From: Biscogniauxia marginata
Taxonomy: Eukaryota; Ascomycota; Sordariomycetes; Xylariales; Xylariaceae
Assembly: GCA_022695795.1 (NCBI GenBank)
Contig: MU404086.1
Coordinates: forward strand, 1-64,000
DNA: 64,000 nt
Direction of reading: 5' to 3'
Shown here: positions 23,494 through 33,529 of the stretch, piece by piece
Numbering within the stretch: position 1 is the stretch's first letter
How the letters are laid out: the number at the start of each line of letters is the position of its first letter
Translations under genes and position numbers: made by a program
The notes under the pieces: model-generated
Seen by the model: the letters and a program-made list of their open reading frames with translations, nothing else
Database searches by the model: none
Told to the model about the DNA's origin: nothing

Positions 23494-26071
23494 ATGTCGG
23501 AAAGGAGGACTCGAGCCACTCGTGTTCAGGAACCAGAGCGGCGCCCGCTTCTAAGCCGTGCTGTCCTCAGTCATTCCATGGGAGATGCACCGTTTTTCAG
23601 TTGTAACCCGAACGCTCATGCTCACCTACCCGTATACACAAACATCCATAGGATACGGAGAGATGTTATGAGCATAGTCGAGGATTACCTCACCTTTGAG
23701 CAGTTGGGGGATCTTCGACTCAACATCTCCGTCGTTCGCCCGCTCGTGGACAAGCTTTACGAGCAAGACGATATCTCCATTGGTATGTTATGTGCTTCTA
23801 GTTGCTGTAGCTACCTACTTATAACTAATTTCTCAACTCAGTCTATTGCTTACTTGTAAACCGTGCTCAATTTTTACATGAGCAAGAGCATATGAGCAAC
23901 AGACAGAATGTCTACTTTACTCGAGCAACACTCTGCGAGGTTGTCGCGACTCGGATTTTACGACGATTTGGTGAAGATAACCCAGGCTCGCAGGGGCTGC
24001 TCCTCTTAGCAAATATCCTCGTTGCCGGATTCGAACCTTTTCAGAATGCACCCGAGGAGATTCGGAGCGAAGCTTCTGTGGGCCCTACATGGAGTTATCA
24101 CAGGACTCTGCCTACTCTCGAAGTGGCCATACTGAGCGGCAGTAGATACTTTCTGAGTTCCACACACTGCCAGAAAGTGTAAGTTGTATTCGTCTCTTCA
24201 TCCTCCTTCCGAGCGGTACGAATATGGGGCTAACATGAGATAGGATCAATGCAATTTACATCGGGCAGGTCGTCTATACTCCTTCGACTTTCCTAGAGTT
24301 GATCCCAGACCGTTACAAGCAGAAGCCCATATCTCTCTACCAGCCTCACAAAGAGCCCTTGCTTAACCAGTATCGTTTGATTGTACCGCGAACGAGGAAC
24401 GTATTAGAAATCATTCAATTTATTACTCTCTTTTCGTTGTATTTGCTTTTCATGCTTGAACGAAATCCACAACATTTTAGTATTTACGAGGTTGCATTTG
24501 CAGTCTACGCATTTGGCTGGGTTCTTGACCAGTTCGCTACTATCCTTGAACATGGCTGGTAAGTTCGGGATGGCTTAGCAACTAACTACGGAACTTGTTA
24601 ACGTGGACCTAGGAATGTGTATACCCAGAATGTTTGGTCCTTCTTAGACGTTATGTTCGCTCTTGTATATTGGATGTATCTTATCTTACGCATCCATGGA
24701 TGGAGGACTGGCCAACTAAATCCAGGCCAACAAGCATTAGATGTTCTAGCCATGGGGGCACCGGTGCTTGTTCCCCGGCTGGCATTCAACCTACTTTCGG
24801 ACAATATCGTGTTCCTCTCGCTGCGGTCGATGATGGCAGATTTTATCATACTCACCTTTCTGGCAGTTTGGTACGTAGCTTAAGAAGACCGAAGGCTTCT
24901 CTTACCCCCAGCGCGCCTTTGTTCGCCGCAATATTAAACTTCAGTACTTCTTTCTGACATCGACTAGGTGTTTTTGTGGTTTCTTGCTTTCTATGGTGTG
25001 GCTTGCAGAAGGTCGCCACGATTTTATGTACGTGCTTTAAACTCACCAAATCGTTCTAGACTAATCGCTCGCAGAACCATCAGCAAATGGATGTTATGGA
25101 TTTGGTTTGGTCTGGATGGAACCGGCGTGTCAAAGTCGGTATGTGTACACATTTGCATAAATATATACAGGCACCCTCTAACATTCTACGCTTTCTAGAC
25201 AGACTTCCATTGGCTCTTGGGTCCAATCTTGATGATTACCTTCGCCTTCCTTGGCAATACACTCTTCTTAACCATTCTAGTATCTACGCTGTCGAACACT
25301 TTCAGTTCCATTATCTCCAACGCAACTGCCGAGATTCATTTCAGGAAGGCCGTCCAGACACTCGAGGGAGTGAAGAGCGATGCGATATTTGCGTACCAAC
25401 CGCCCTTTAACATCATAGCTCTGTTTGTTTTGGTTCCTATGAAATTCCTGGTTAGTCCGCGCTGGTTCCACAAGATCCACGTCGCGACTGTGAGAACTAT
25501 TAATCTGCCTGTACTCCTCATCATTGCCCTGATAGAGAGATGGCTCTTGTGGTCAGATGCGGAGTATGCACGGGATCCGGCCGAACAACTACCAAGGAGA
25601 CGGCGTGGGAGAGTATGGTTTTGGGAGAAGTGGAAGATAACGACACATGGAGACATACACGCTGTCTTCAACATCGCGCCACCAGATTCTGTAGAGCGAG
25701 AAATCGCGGTAGACGACGAGTTAACTCATCACATGATTCGAAGACAATTTGCCCGGCAGCAGAGCTCAGCGCACGAAGAATCGAATAGAAGGAATGGCGA
25801 TGATGCTCGCCAGGAGCCTCAAGTCAAAACGCATAGTCGCAGAGACTCGATAGCTCCTTACGGCATGTTGACAGAACAGGTGCGGAATATTATGCACGAA
25901 TCGGGCGAGATGAGCGAGCTGACAAGCCGGCTGGACACCCTGGAGCATAACACTTCTAGGATCGCGGAGATGTTGGCGAAGATATGTGGTGACGACAGCG
26001 AACAACGTTCCCTCGGGGATGAAGTACAAAGGGCTAACGTGGTGGATGGCGGTGCATCTGTGTCTCCATGA
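23494..26071 (+). CDS. YVC1: Yvc1-like TRP-type vacuolar cation (Ca2+) channel
   Basis: Seven exons encode 731 residues: 23494-23782, 23842-24178, 24244-24558, 24613-24870, 24968-25027, 25075-25138 and 25199-26071. All six introns (47-97 nt) have GT..AG ends, and each join keeps frame. A cytosolic N-terminal domain runs to about residue 255. Membrane helices follow, beginning with IIQFITLFSLYLLFML, then AFAVYAFGWVLDQF, FLDVMFALVYWMYLIL and others. The block KWMLWIWFGLDGTG and the last helix region (GPILMITFAFLGNTLFLTIL) form the pore area typical of fungal Yvc1. The C-terminus is charged with a short coiled-coil-like segment (LTSRLDTLEHNTSRIAEML). Yvc1 is a vacuolar TRP channel releasing Ca2+ in osmotic and oxidative responses. 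The start 23494 is the first ATG of the frame. Confidence 0.92.
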
Positions 26072-27060
26072 TCATGGGACTCGAGAGAACTCTCGAAGCA
26101 TAAATACCTGAAGTATGGTGGTCTATTTGGGGTTGCCCAGAATGATTCAGGCAACATGGGAAAAGTGATATCGTTGAACTTTGTTTAAACGAGGTATCGG
26201 GAGCCCTGCTTAATACTATATTTTATAAGTATACATACACGGTTCCCGCAACGAGTTGAGTATTGGTTCATCTAGGATATGAAAGTAGCATACTACCTAG
26301 TTAGTTATCTGTCTTATTATAAGAGCAGATTAAATGCTGCATATTAGACAACACCAAACTAATGGCTCTTCCCAAGAAATCGGATTCACGAGTACACGGT
26401 CCAAACCAGTTTCATGGTTCTTCAAAGCAACTTTTAAGAACTGCAAACTTTTCTCGTTTTTATCTCATTCACGTATAGACTTATCCAATCTGAAATAGCC
26501 ATGACTTACCGAAGTCTAAATAAGAAAGCAAACAAACTGCCCCTTCTTCCATGGATCTACCACCCAAAATCTTCTTACCTACCTCTTACCTATTACATAT
26601 AGGTTGAAGGTACTATATCGATACATGCTGTCTTTTATATACCGACCCAGGCACCAAATGCAATTTTTACACACCATCTCTAAGGATAAGGGTATTCCAA
26701 TCCCTCCGAGAGCTATGAACAAACAACATACGCAACCACTCATGCAATAGCGAGTGCATGACTGAAAAACTCATCTTATTCACCTTAGGTATTCACCCTA
26801 CAGCAACCGCTATGACAGATCCACCATTAATTCCTCCTTAACCACCCTAACTTCACACAGACACCCAAACCAAGCAGCAGACCTACATCATTTATATAGG
26901 TATCTACCGCGGTCTGGTTATCCGTCTCCCGATCGTATAAACCAAAAAAAAACTCAACCCGACGGAAACGACAACGACGACGACCATCATCACCAACTGT
27001 CAACAATAGTTCTGAACAATAACGAATAATAAAAAAACCTCCCTCCCAAAAAAAAAAAAA
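26072..27060. other. YVC1 3' flank and upstream region of the small Cys/His gene
   Basis: AT-rich, with TACC tracts near 26574-26600 and a poly-A run of 13 immediately before the ATG at 27061. A minus-strand open frame across 26827-27489 is a by-product of the GC-rich gene on the other strand. Confidence 0.5.
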
Positions 27061-27363
27061 ATGTGCCACGTCGCCCACTTCCGCAGCCGCAACTGCGGCC
27101 ACCACTGGCTCACGATCGCGCAGCCGTGCGCCCCGGGCCGCGGGTTCGACACGTGCCCGACGTTCCGGGACGGCGTGGCGCGCGAGCCGGCCCCCGAGAT
27201 CGCCGTGTCGGGGCCGTGCCCGGCGTGCTGCTGCTGCGGCGCCGGCGCCGGCGCCGTCTACGACCGCAACGCGGTGCGCATGGTCACGGAGATCAAGCGG
27301 CGCTGGCGATGGGGGCTGGGGCCGAGTAAGGGGGACTTCGGGGTGGATTGCGGGGTTATGTGA
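27061..27363 (+). CDS. small cysteine/histidine-rich conserved fungal protein
   Basis: A single exon of 100 residues. The N-terminal half carries Cys/His pairs, starting CHVAHFRSRNCGHHW and followed by QPCAPGRGFDTC and then a CPACCCC cluster, a spacing suggesting metal binding. The C-terminal part is basic (EIKRRWRWG). Short proteins opening MCx(n)CxxHxW are common hypothetical proteins in ascomycetes; their role is unknown to me. The start follows directly on a poly-A tract. The gene is strikingly GC-rich, with third positions nearly all G or C, against AT-rich flanks; it shares this with MTQ2 downstream. There is no signal peptide or membrane segment. Confidence 0.65.
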   Translation: MCHVAHFRSRNCGHHWLTIAQPCAPGRGFDTCPTFRDGVAREPAPEIAVSGPCPACCCCGAGAGAVYDRNAVRMVTEIKRRWRWGLGPSKGDFGVDCGVM

Positions 27364-27995
27364 TTTTTGGTGATGGTGATGAGGGCGAGGGCGGAGGGGA
27401 AGTGGTGCCTTGGGGAGTGTGTTATTTGGGTTGAAGAGGGTTGTTGGTTGAGGAATGTGGTATAGGACAGAAAGGGGGGAGGGCAACACAGTGCCGGGCT
27501 GGATTCATAATGAGCAGCCCAACCTCCGGCGCACAACATTATTTATTTTCAGGGACAACCTCGTAGGTTTGTTTATTAGGAATAGCATACTGGGGGGGAT
27601 AGGATGCCTCGAGCTTGTTGAAACGGAAGCACATGGCTACCCTGGACACTTATGCCTTTGTCATCCACAGACGAAATAAACGGTCTTCCATTCCCCCTCT
27701 AGTCACTATACGAATAGTATCCATTGGGACATGCGTGGAATGAGGCGTTCGGTAGACGAAGGCTTTTTTTAATTTAATATTATACCCTCAATCTTCCGTA
27801 TTAAAGCATTCTGCTGGGAGTATCACGTGCCTAGAAACTTTTTTTCTCTCTCTTCCTTTAGCATTTCTTGAATTCCCTGCTACCAAAAAAAACCCAAATA
27901 CAACTTTATTCAATTTCCTACCTACGCCAACGCCTCTTCCAGATAAACATCCGTCGCGTCTCGCATTGTGCCCCATCCCCAAAACCCACAGATCC
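27364..27995. other. intergenic between the Cys/His gene and MTQ2
   Basis: Mixed composition, holding the 3' UTR of the upstream gene and the promoter/leader of MTQ2. No extra gene is seen. Confidence 0.5.
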
Positions 27996-28766
27996 ATGCT
28001 CCCCACACCGGACACGTCGCACGTGGCGTACGAGAGGATCTACGAGCCGGCCGAGGATTCCTTCCTGCTGCTCGACACCCTCTCGTCGGCCGGCGAGACC
28101 GCCTTCCTCCACCGCCGGTTCGGCTCCGGGGAGGGCGCGGCAACGCCGCCGCCGCCGCCGCCGCTAGTAGTAGAGATCGGCCCGGGCTCAGGCGTCGTGA
28201 TCGCGTTCGTGAACGCGCACGCGCGCACGCTCTTCGGCCCCGGCCCCGGGACCGTGCTGACGGCGGCGGTCGACGTGAGCGCGCACGCGTGCGCGGCGAC
28301 CAACGAGACGGTGCGGCGGGCGGCGGCGGAGCACGCCGCCACGCGGGGGCGGTACCTCGGCGCCGTGCAGGGGGACCTGGCGGCGGCGCTGGCGGACGGC
28401 GCCGTCGACGTGCTGGTCTTCAACCCGCCGTACGTGCCGACGCCGGAGCCGCCGCCCCGGGGGGACGTGCCGCGCCTCGGCGCCGCGCCCTCGTTCGACG
28501 ACGACTCGTACCTGCTCGAGCTGACGTACGCGGGCGGCAGGGACGGCATGGAGACGACCGACCGGCTCCTCGCGAGCCTGCCCCGGGTGCTGTCGGGCAG
28601 GGGCTGCGCGTACGTCCTGCTGTGCGCGCAGAACCGGCCGGAGGAGGTCAAGGAGCGGATTCGTGGGCTGGGGCACGCCTGGAGGGTCGAGACGGTGGGA
28701 ACTAGCGGGAGGAAGGCCGGGTGGGAAAAGTTGCAGATTATTAGGATCTGGAGGGAAGTAGACTAA
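27996..28766 (+). CDS. MTQ2: eRF1 methyltransferase catalytic subunit Mtq2 (HemK2/N6AMT1 family)
   Basis: A single exon of 256 residues, ATG at 27996. Near the N-terminus is YEPAEDSFLLLDTL, typical of Mtq2. The SAM-binding motif VVEIGPGSGVV follows, then AAVDVSAHACAATNET, and the catalytic motif VFNPPYVPTP, whose NPPY marks glutamine-N5 methyltransferases. A C-terminal AGGRDGMETTDRLL block and QNRPEEV also fit the family. Mtq2, activated by the Trm112 subunit, methylates the GGQ glutamine of release factor eRF1 and so tunes translation termination in the cytosol. Oddities: a poly-Pro run (six P) encoded by a CCG repeat just before the SAM motif, very Ala/Pro/Arg-rich loops, and extreme GC content in third positions. 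It ends 365 bp from the convergent SMD1. Confidence 0.93.
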   Translation: MLPTPDTSHVAYERIYEPAEDSFLLLDTLSSAGETAFLHRRFGSGEGAATPPPPPPLVVEIGPGSGVVIAFVNAHARTLFGPGPGTVLTAAVDVSAHACAATNETVRRAAAEHAATRGRYLGAVQGDLAAALADGAVDVLVFNPPYVPTPEPPPRGDVPRLGAAPSFDDDSYLLELTYAGGRDGMETTDRLLASLPRVLSGRGCAYVLLCAQNRPEEVKERIRGLGHAWRVETVGTSGRKAGWEKLQIIRIWREVD

Positions 28767-29131
28767 GGGGTTGCCGCGACGTCTCGTGTTTTTTTCTCTT
28801 CAACATCTTAAACTTGGCACGGTGAGCTTGCTCTTGGGCTCTGAAATGGTAATAAAAAAAAGAAAAAAAAGAAACCAAAATAAGATTATGAAGAACTTCG
28901 TGAGGAGCCAGCTGCCAAATTCTCGTCGAGGTTTTTCTTCAAATTTTTTTTTCAGTTCATTACCTAGCCTCTAACGCCGTAGGAAGTTTGCCCAACAAGT
29001 CCAAAGTATACATCGAACACAGCTCTAGTACCCAAGCGAAACTACGGGAGTGACATCCTCTCTGGTGCCTCTTGGAAGATATCATCCTTACTAGTTCCTC
29101 CACCCTTCCATATCTTGCAGCAAATGTCGGT
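28767..29131. other. convergent intergenic region MTQ2 / SMD1
   Basis: Tail-to-tail spacer holding both 3' UTRs, with A-rich and T-rich runs (28855-28880, 28945-28960) that may carry polyadenylation signals. No gene seen. Confidence 0.5.
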
Positions 29132-29643
29132 TTAGGGTCTGCCGCGCCCGCGTCCACGACCGCGTCCCCGTCCCCTGCCACGTGGTCCAGCTCTGCCGGC
29201 TCGGTCTGTTTCCTTGCGTGCCTTGTTCTTCGGTTTTACCGAGTCGTCGATCAACAAGGTATCTAGAGGGAGGGAATCCGGCAGGATAAAGAATCGGATT
29301 GTCGATCCACGGATATTCATGGTATCGAGAGAAATTGGATCTTGACCGCGTGGTGTCATCTTGACCGTTCGTAGGGCCGTGTTCATCTGCGGAGAGACCG
29401 ACGTGATGGTGCCATGTACAATGGTGCCTGGCATTATGTAAGTATAGCTACGCGTAAAGCAGCTCGCAGACTGGGGTAGGCTCACCATTTTTCAGCTCAA
29501 CTGTCACCGTCTCGTTGGCGCATTTCATCAAGAATCTGGGGGGAGATAATCAGCATCGGAGCCGTATGCGTAGCTTTGAAGGCAAAGTTCAGCACAATTG
29601 TGCACAGAAGGGAGCTGGGGACAGCTTACCTGACGAGCTTCAT
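29132..29643 (-). CDS. SMD1: small nuclear ribonucleoprotein SmD1
   Basis: Three exons, 29643-29630 (14 nt), 29535-29486 and 29427-29132, encode 119 residues. Intron 1 (29536-29629) and intron 2 (29428-29485) have GTAAGC and GTGAGC donors. The joins give the near-invariant N-terminus [20 protein letters not shown], then GTIVHG, the Sm2-type block [19 protein letters not shown] and a C-terminal RG-repeat tail, the usual site of arginine methylation. SmD1 is part of the heptameric Sm ring on U1, U2, U4 and U5 snRNAs in the nucleus. Exon 1 carries only four full codons plus two bases, so gene finders may miss it or start at a wrong ATG in intron 2. Confidence 0.96.
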
Positions 29644-30154
29644 CTTGGCTGGCTCTGTAACTTGTCTTTGGTGCAGGCGTAGGGTTTTGTCTGCCTGGTA
29701 TGCCGATTGCTATTGACAGCTCGAGGTTGTGACGAAAGGCGGTAGCTCCATATGGGTTTTCCAGAAAATTGGAGAGCAACAAAGTACGGACACTACCAGG
29801 TAGGTACCAAAATACTGGAGCTACAAATCTGGTCACGTGACCCCGCTGTTTGAAAGGGGCCCGGTATTCATACATATGTAAACCGTAGCTTTACATCCTA
29901 TGCATAATTTGTACCTGTTAAGTACATCTAACTATCTAACCCACCTACCTATGTAGGTAGACTATACGGGAATCATCAGATCCCACGAATGTAATTAACC
30001 GTATTCACAAGACGGTAATGGTTTTTGACGCCCAACACTGATGCAGAGGTATCTCCGTGACCGAAACAGAATCGCTACAAATGCACCGATGCAACCATCC
30101 CCATGATGTCCAATAGCAGTCGCAATTCTTCCAAGGCTTTCAAGTTCATCACGC
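29644..30154. other. SMD1 promoter and PKR1 3' flank
   Basis: Contains a TACC/GGTA inverted tract near 29940-29960. No gene is recognised; short minus-strand frames here have no motif. Confidence 0.5.
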
Positions 30155-30622
30155 TTATTTTTCCTTCTCGTTCTCAGACACTTTTTCCCACTCGTCCTCG
30201 GTGCTCACGGCAGACTTGGCCTCTGACTTGGCCGCTACTCGAAGTTTCAAGTCTCCAGCTTGTTCCACCACCTCGGCCTCTCTACTTCCCGATACTGGCT
30301 TCCTTCTGGCAATCGTTTCAACCTCGGTCTCGGTGTTGCTGTCATCGGTCACCTGTCGAGAGGCTCGTTGCTCGGCGCGCGCCTTATCTCTTGCCTCCTT
30401 AGCCTGAGCAATCTTCAACTCGGCCGCGAACCAGTTGATGGCCCACCAGAGGCCGGCAGATAGGAATGAGAGTATCACAAAGTGAATGCTGTACGTCGCA
30501 ACTAGTAGGACAAGAAGCACAAGCTGTAGACAGGCGAAAGTAGCATTCGTCGCGACCAAGAGACTCGGGGTTGGCCCGGGAGTGAAAATGGATTCCCACA
30601 GTTGCTCAACGAAGCTTGCCAT
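30155..30622 (-). CDS. PKR1: Pkr1-like ER protein for V-ATPase assembly
   Basis: A single exon of 155 residues, ATG at 30622. The frame stays open upstream to 30880, but the start MASFVEQLWESIFTPGPTPS matches the family opening. Two hydrophobic helices follow (about residues 22-45 and 47-66: CLQLVLLVLLVATYSIHFVI and LSFLSAGLWWAINWF), then a charged, Ala/Lys/Glu-rich cytosolic tail with coiled-coil character. Yeast Pkr1 is a small two-pass ER membrane protein that helps assemble the Vo sector of the vacuolar H+-ATPase. Length and topology fit; the C-terminal tail is longer than in yeast, as is usual in moulds. Confidence 0.85.
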   Translation of the reverse strand: MASFVEQLWESIFTPGPTPSLLVATNATFACLQLVLLVLLVATYSIHFVILSFLSAGLWWAINWFAAELKIAQAKEARDKARAEQRASRQVTDDSNTETEVETIARRKPVSGSREAEVVEQAGDLKLRVAAKSEAKSAVSTEDEWEKVSENEKEK

Positions 30623-33529
30623 GTTGGTGAGTGTAGAACGGAACCCGTAGAGGCAATGCGACAAGTTGTATGCGCGTGTAAAAGTATGCGACAGTAGAGA
30701 AACTGGACCCTGGGACACGCTCTTCGTAAGCTGACTGAGAAACGAGGATATGACGTTGCGACGAGCAGACGGCCTGGTTGCTGTTTGATAGCAACCAGAC
30801 GCGCTAGAAATATAAACAACTAACTTGGTTTGAGGCCAGGGTGTCCTATCATCAAGGCAGCCGTAGTCGTTAGCTTTCAAGCTAAAGAAGGGCCAGGCGG
30901 CGGAGAGTTGAAGCTGATCAATTTAGCCACGAGACGGATATGGAGAACGCGATGACTTGTCGATGAGAGCGGGGCAGCGAGAGCTACCTTGAGATAAGAT
31001 ACCCAAGTAGATACGATAGCAATGACAAATGTGCTGCGAAGAGCAAATGGTAAATACAAGGGGAGTTGAACGTCTGTGGCTACGGTCCTTCGAAGGATAA
31101 GAAGGGAGAAGGCTTCGTTATAAAGGATAATATCGAATAAAGGAAAGTCCAAGGCACGGGGCGGTCGATGGTAGGTACTACCCTCTCCATACGGGTGGTG
31201 AGGGGCAGACCGGCGACCATCGGGAGGGGCTCACCCTTAACTCTTCCTGAACAAGCACCCCCCTAGTCTTACTAAGGATAGTATAGAAAAAAAAGAAAAG
31301 AAAAATGGCGGGCAGTCGGGCAGTCGGGCAGACTACATATGAGGAATAATGCAACCCTTTCAAAAGAGCTGCTTGTCGAAAACAGACATACATGGTGGGG
31401 GCATTGATATCAAGCAACCCAATGCGACCTAGTTTACAACTCCGTAGCATACCTTGTATCTATTTTCGCTCTACATCGAGCTTATCGAGTTACCTACATT
31501 CAATTATAGATCTCCAAAGCTCTAAATCTCTGAGGGAGACCTATACTCCTAGACAATATAGCCAAGCCAGGCACACTAAACTAAAGTATACTGGATAACA
31601 AAAATGTAAAATTTTACAGAAAACCTACCCACCTAAGGGATAGGCAGCAATGAGGTATAACGATAACGCCATAAGTATAATACATGTATTTGTAGATTAG
31701 TCTATATCTACATAGTCAATCAGAGGAGCTCTACCCATTATAGCAATGTCGATGTTGAGGGGCATCGAATTCGATTAGCTCCCGACACGCCACGTTTAAC
31801 TTGATATATGTGAACCTGCAATGTAGCTGATGCCTTTCACGTTACTTACAGAGCACTTAAATTAGATCATGCTCACGTTGAATGTTACCTCTATGTAGCA
31901 TCTTGTAACCTTAATATGTGGAACATAAGTACATGTCAGTCTGTATATATATCGTGTGGGACTGGGCTTTTTCTTTATGTTGGTTGCTGTTCTGTCTTGA
32001 AGAGATATATCTAAAAGCCAATGGTTAAGCCCTCAAGATTGTACAGTTATAAAAAATACAAGAGTTCAGATAGTTGAGTGACACACGAGTCTATGCCTGC
32101 ATGCCCTGTAGGTAGCTACTGCAGAATGACATAGTAACTCTCTCCACGATCGTAAAGAAGAATGAATGAGGAGCAATACATATGGAAATCATGGCAGCAC
32201 GTGAGTCTAATGAAGTCTTGCGGCCCAACCCAAAACCGATTTACATATACATGTCCAGTATAACATGTGAAACTGCACATAATTTTCAAGGGCAACGGTG
32301 GTGGATAGGATAAATACCCAACCAGACCTAAAAGCTGGCCGCGCTTAAAGAAAAAAAAGAAGAAAAGGGGAGAGTACGGAGAGGCAGAAAGGATGAGCAT
32401 GTGAGCAGGAAAAAAAATTATCATGCACCTGGTAACTAATCTAGAGTATATTAAAGAGTTGCTAGACCACTCATATAAGGATAGATTATAACATACCTAC
32501 CTAGGTAGGTCCATAAGAATGGAGGGGTTATCTTATATGGATGTACTAGGTTAGGTGAGATAATTGTTCACCTTATCGATGTATCCATGTATCTACTCTA
32601 AGATGAAGAAGAAGAAAAATGGGATTAAAATATAAGTTATAATCATCGTGATAAGAGGTAGTTATTGAATATTCGTTTGCTTGAAGCCGTCCATACATGT
32701 GATTACCTGCTAAGGTGGTTAAGAGCATGTTGAGGTTTAGCATCCATCCCGTCTGCAGGATAGTGACAGCCCTAATGTCAGGTGTTGTGGGGTGGTCCAT
32801 GTACCAAGGGTTTAAATGCAAATTTTCAGTAGCTACACAGATTCTCAGGACCACGCCTAATACAACCCACAATCCTTTCTTTTTGGTATGGATTCAATCA
32901 ATTCAACAGTGTCGGGTACTACATAGGTAAGTAAGTTAAGAGCTTTGTATTGTACCCGGTAAGTTAGCGGCTTAAAACTGCGGGGGCTGTCGACTATTAG
33001 GTACCTCTCATCCAGTAGATAAGCTACCTGGTATCTATGCACATACCCAATACACGCAGCGCCGCGCGGTGCCGATGTGCTCAAAGTTTTGCTCTGTCCG
33101 TGCAGGTGCCACTTTGATTTTGGCTGATTTGGTGTACCACACCTTTATAAGGTTACGTTAGCTCTAATTTCTACGCTAATTTCCATCCTTAGGAGCTCGT
33201 AGCAAACAAGCGCTGAAAGTGTGTGTGGCTAGTGGACCAGGACATTCGACTGACATTACCGCGCCCCATCCATGTACCTAACCAACGGGTAATCGAATTC
33301 CCAAGTACCCATTCTCCCCCAAGACCTCCTCGAATCGACTAGAAGGGGCCGAGTTGCCTTCGCGCAAACATCATCTATCTGAAGACACCGCCGAGAAAGC
33401 CTCGCAGCCTCGCGTCATCTCGAAATCCCCGATCTCGACCCTCGAAGTTCACTTTTTGGCAGCATGCGACTCGCCTTTGCCAGCATTTCTCCAGCATCAA
33501 GGACCATCTAGAGCAAGAACAGGACAAAA
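30623..33529. other. 2.9-kb AT-rich intergenic region between divergent PKR1 and F-box gene
   Basis: No gene is recognised. It contains an 8-bp tandem repeat (31310-31331), palindromic TACC/GGTA tracts (for example 32492-32510) and many short AT-rich open frames. Promoters of PKR1 (left) and the first F-box gene (right) must lie here. Confidence 0.5.
31310..31331. repeat. 8-bp tandem repeat (GGGCAGTC)
   Basis: Two full copies and a partial third of GGGCAGTC in intergenic DNA. Confidence 0.8.

Noticed and set aside
26827..27489. 220-codon minus-strand ORF opposite the Cys/His gene
   Set aside because: Antisense to the GC-rich gene, with Ala/Arg low complexity; the plus strand has the ordered Cys/His pairs.
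28040..28676. Long minus-strand ORFs across MTQ2
   Set aside because: Antisense shadows caused by the high GC content; MTQ2 on + has clear family motifs.
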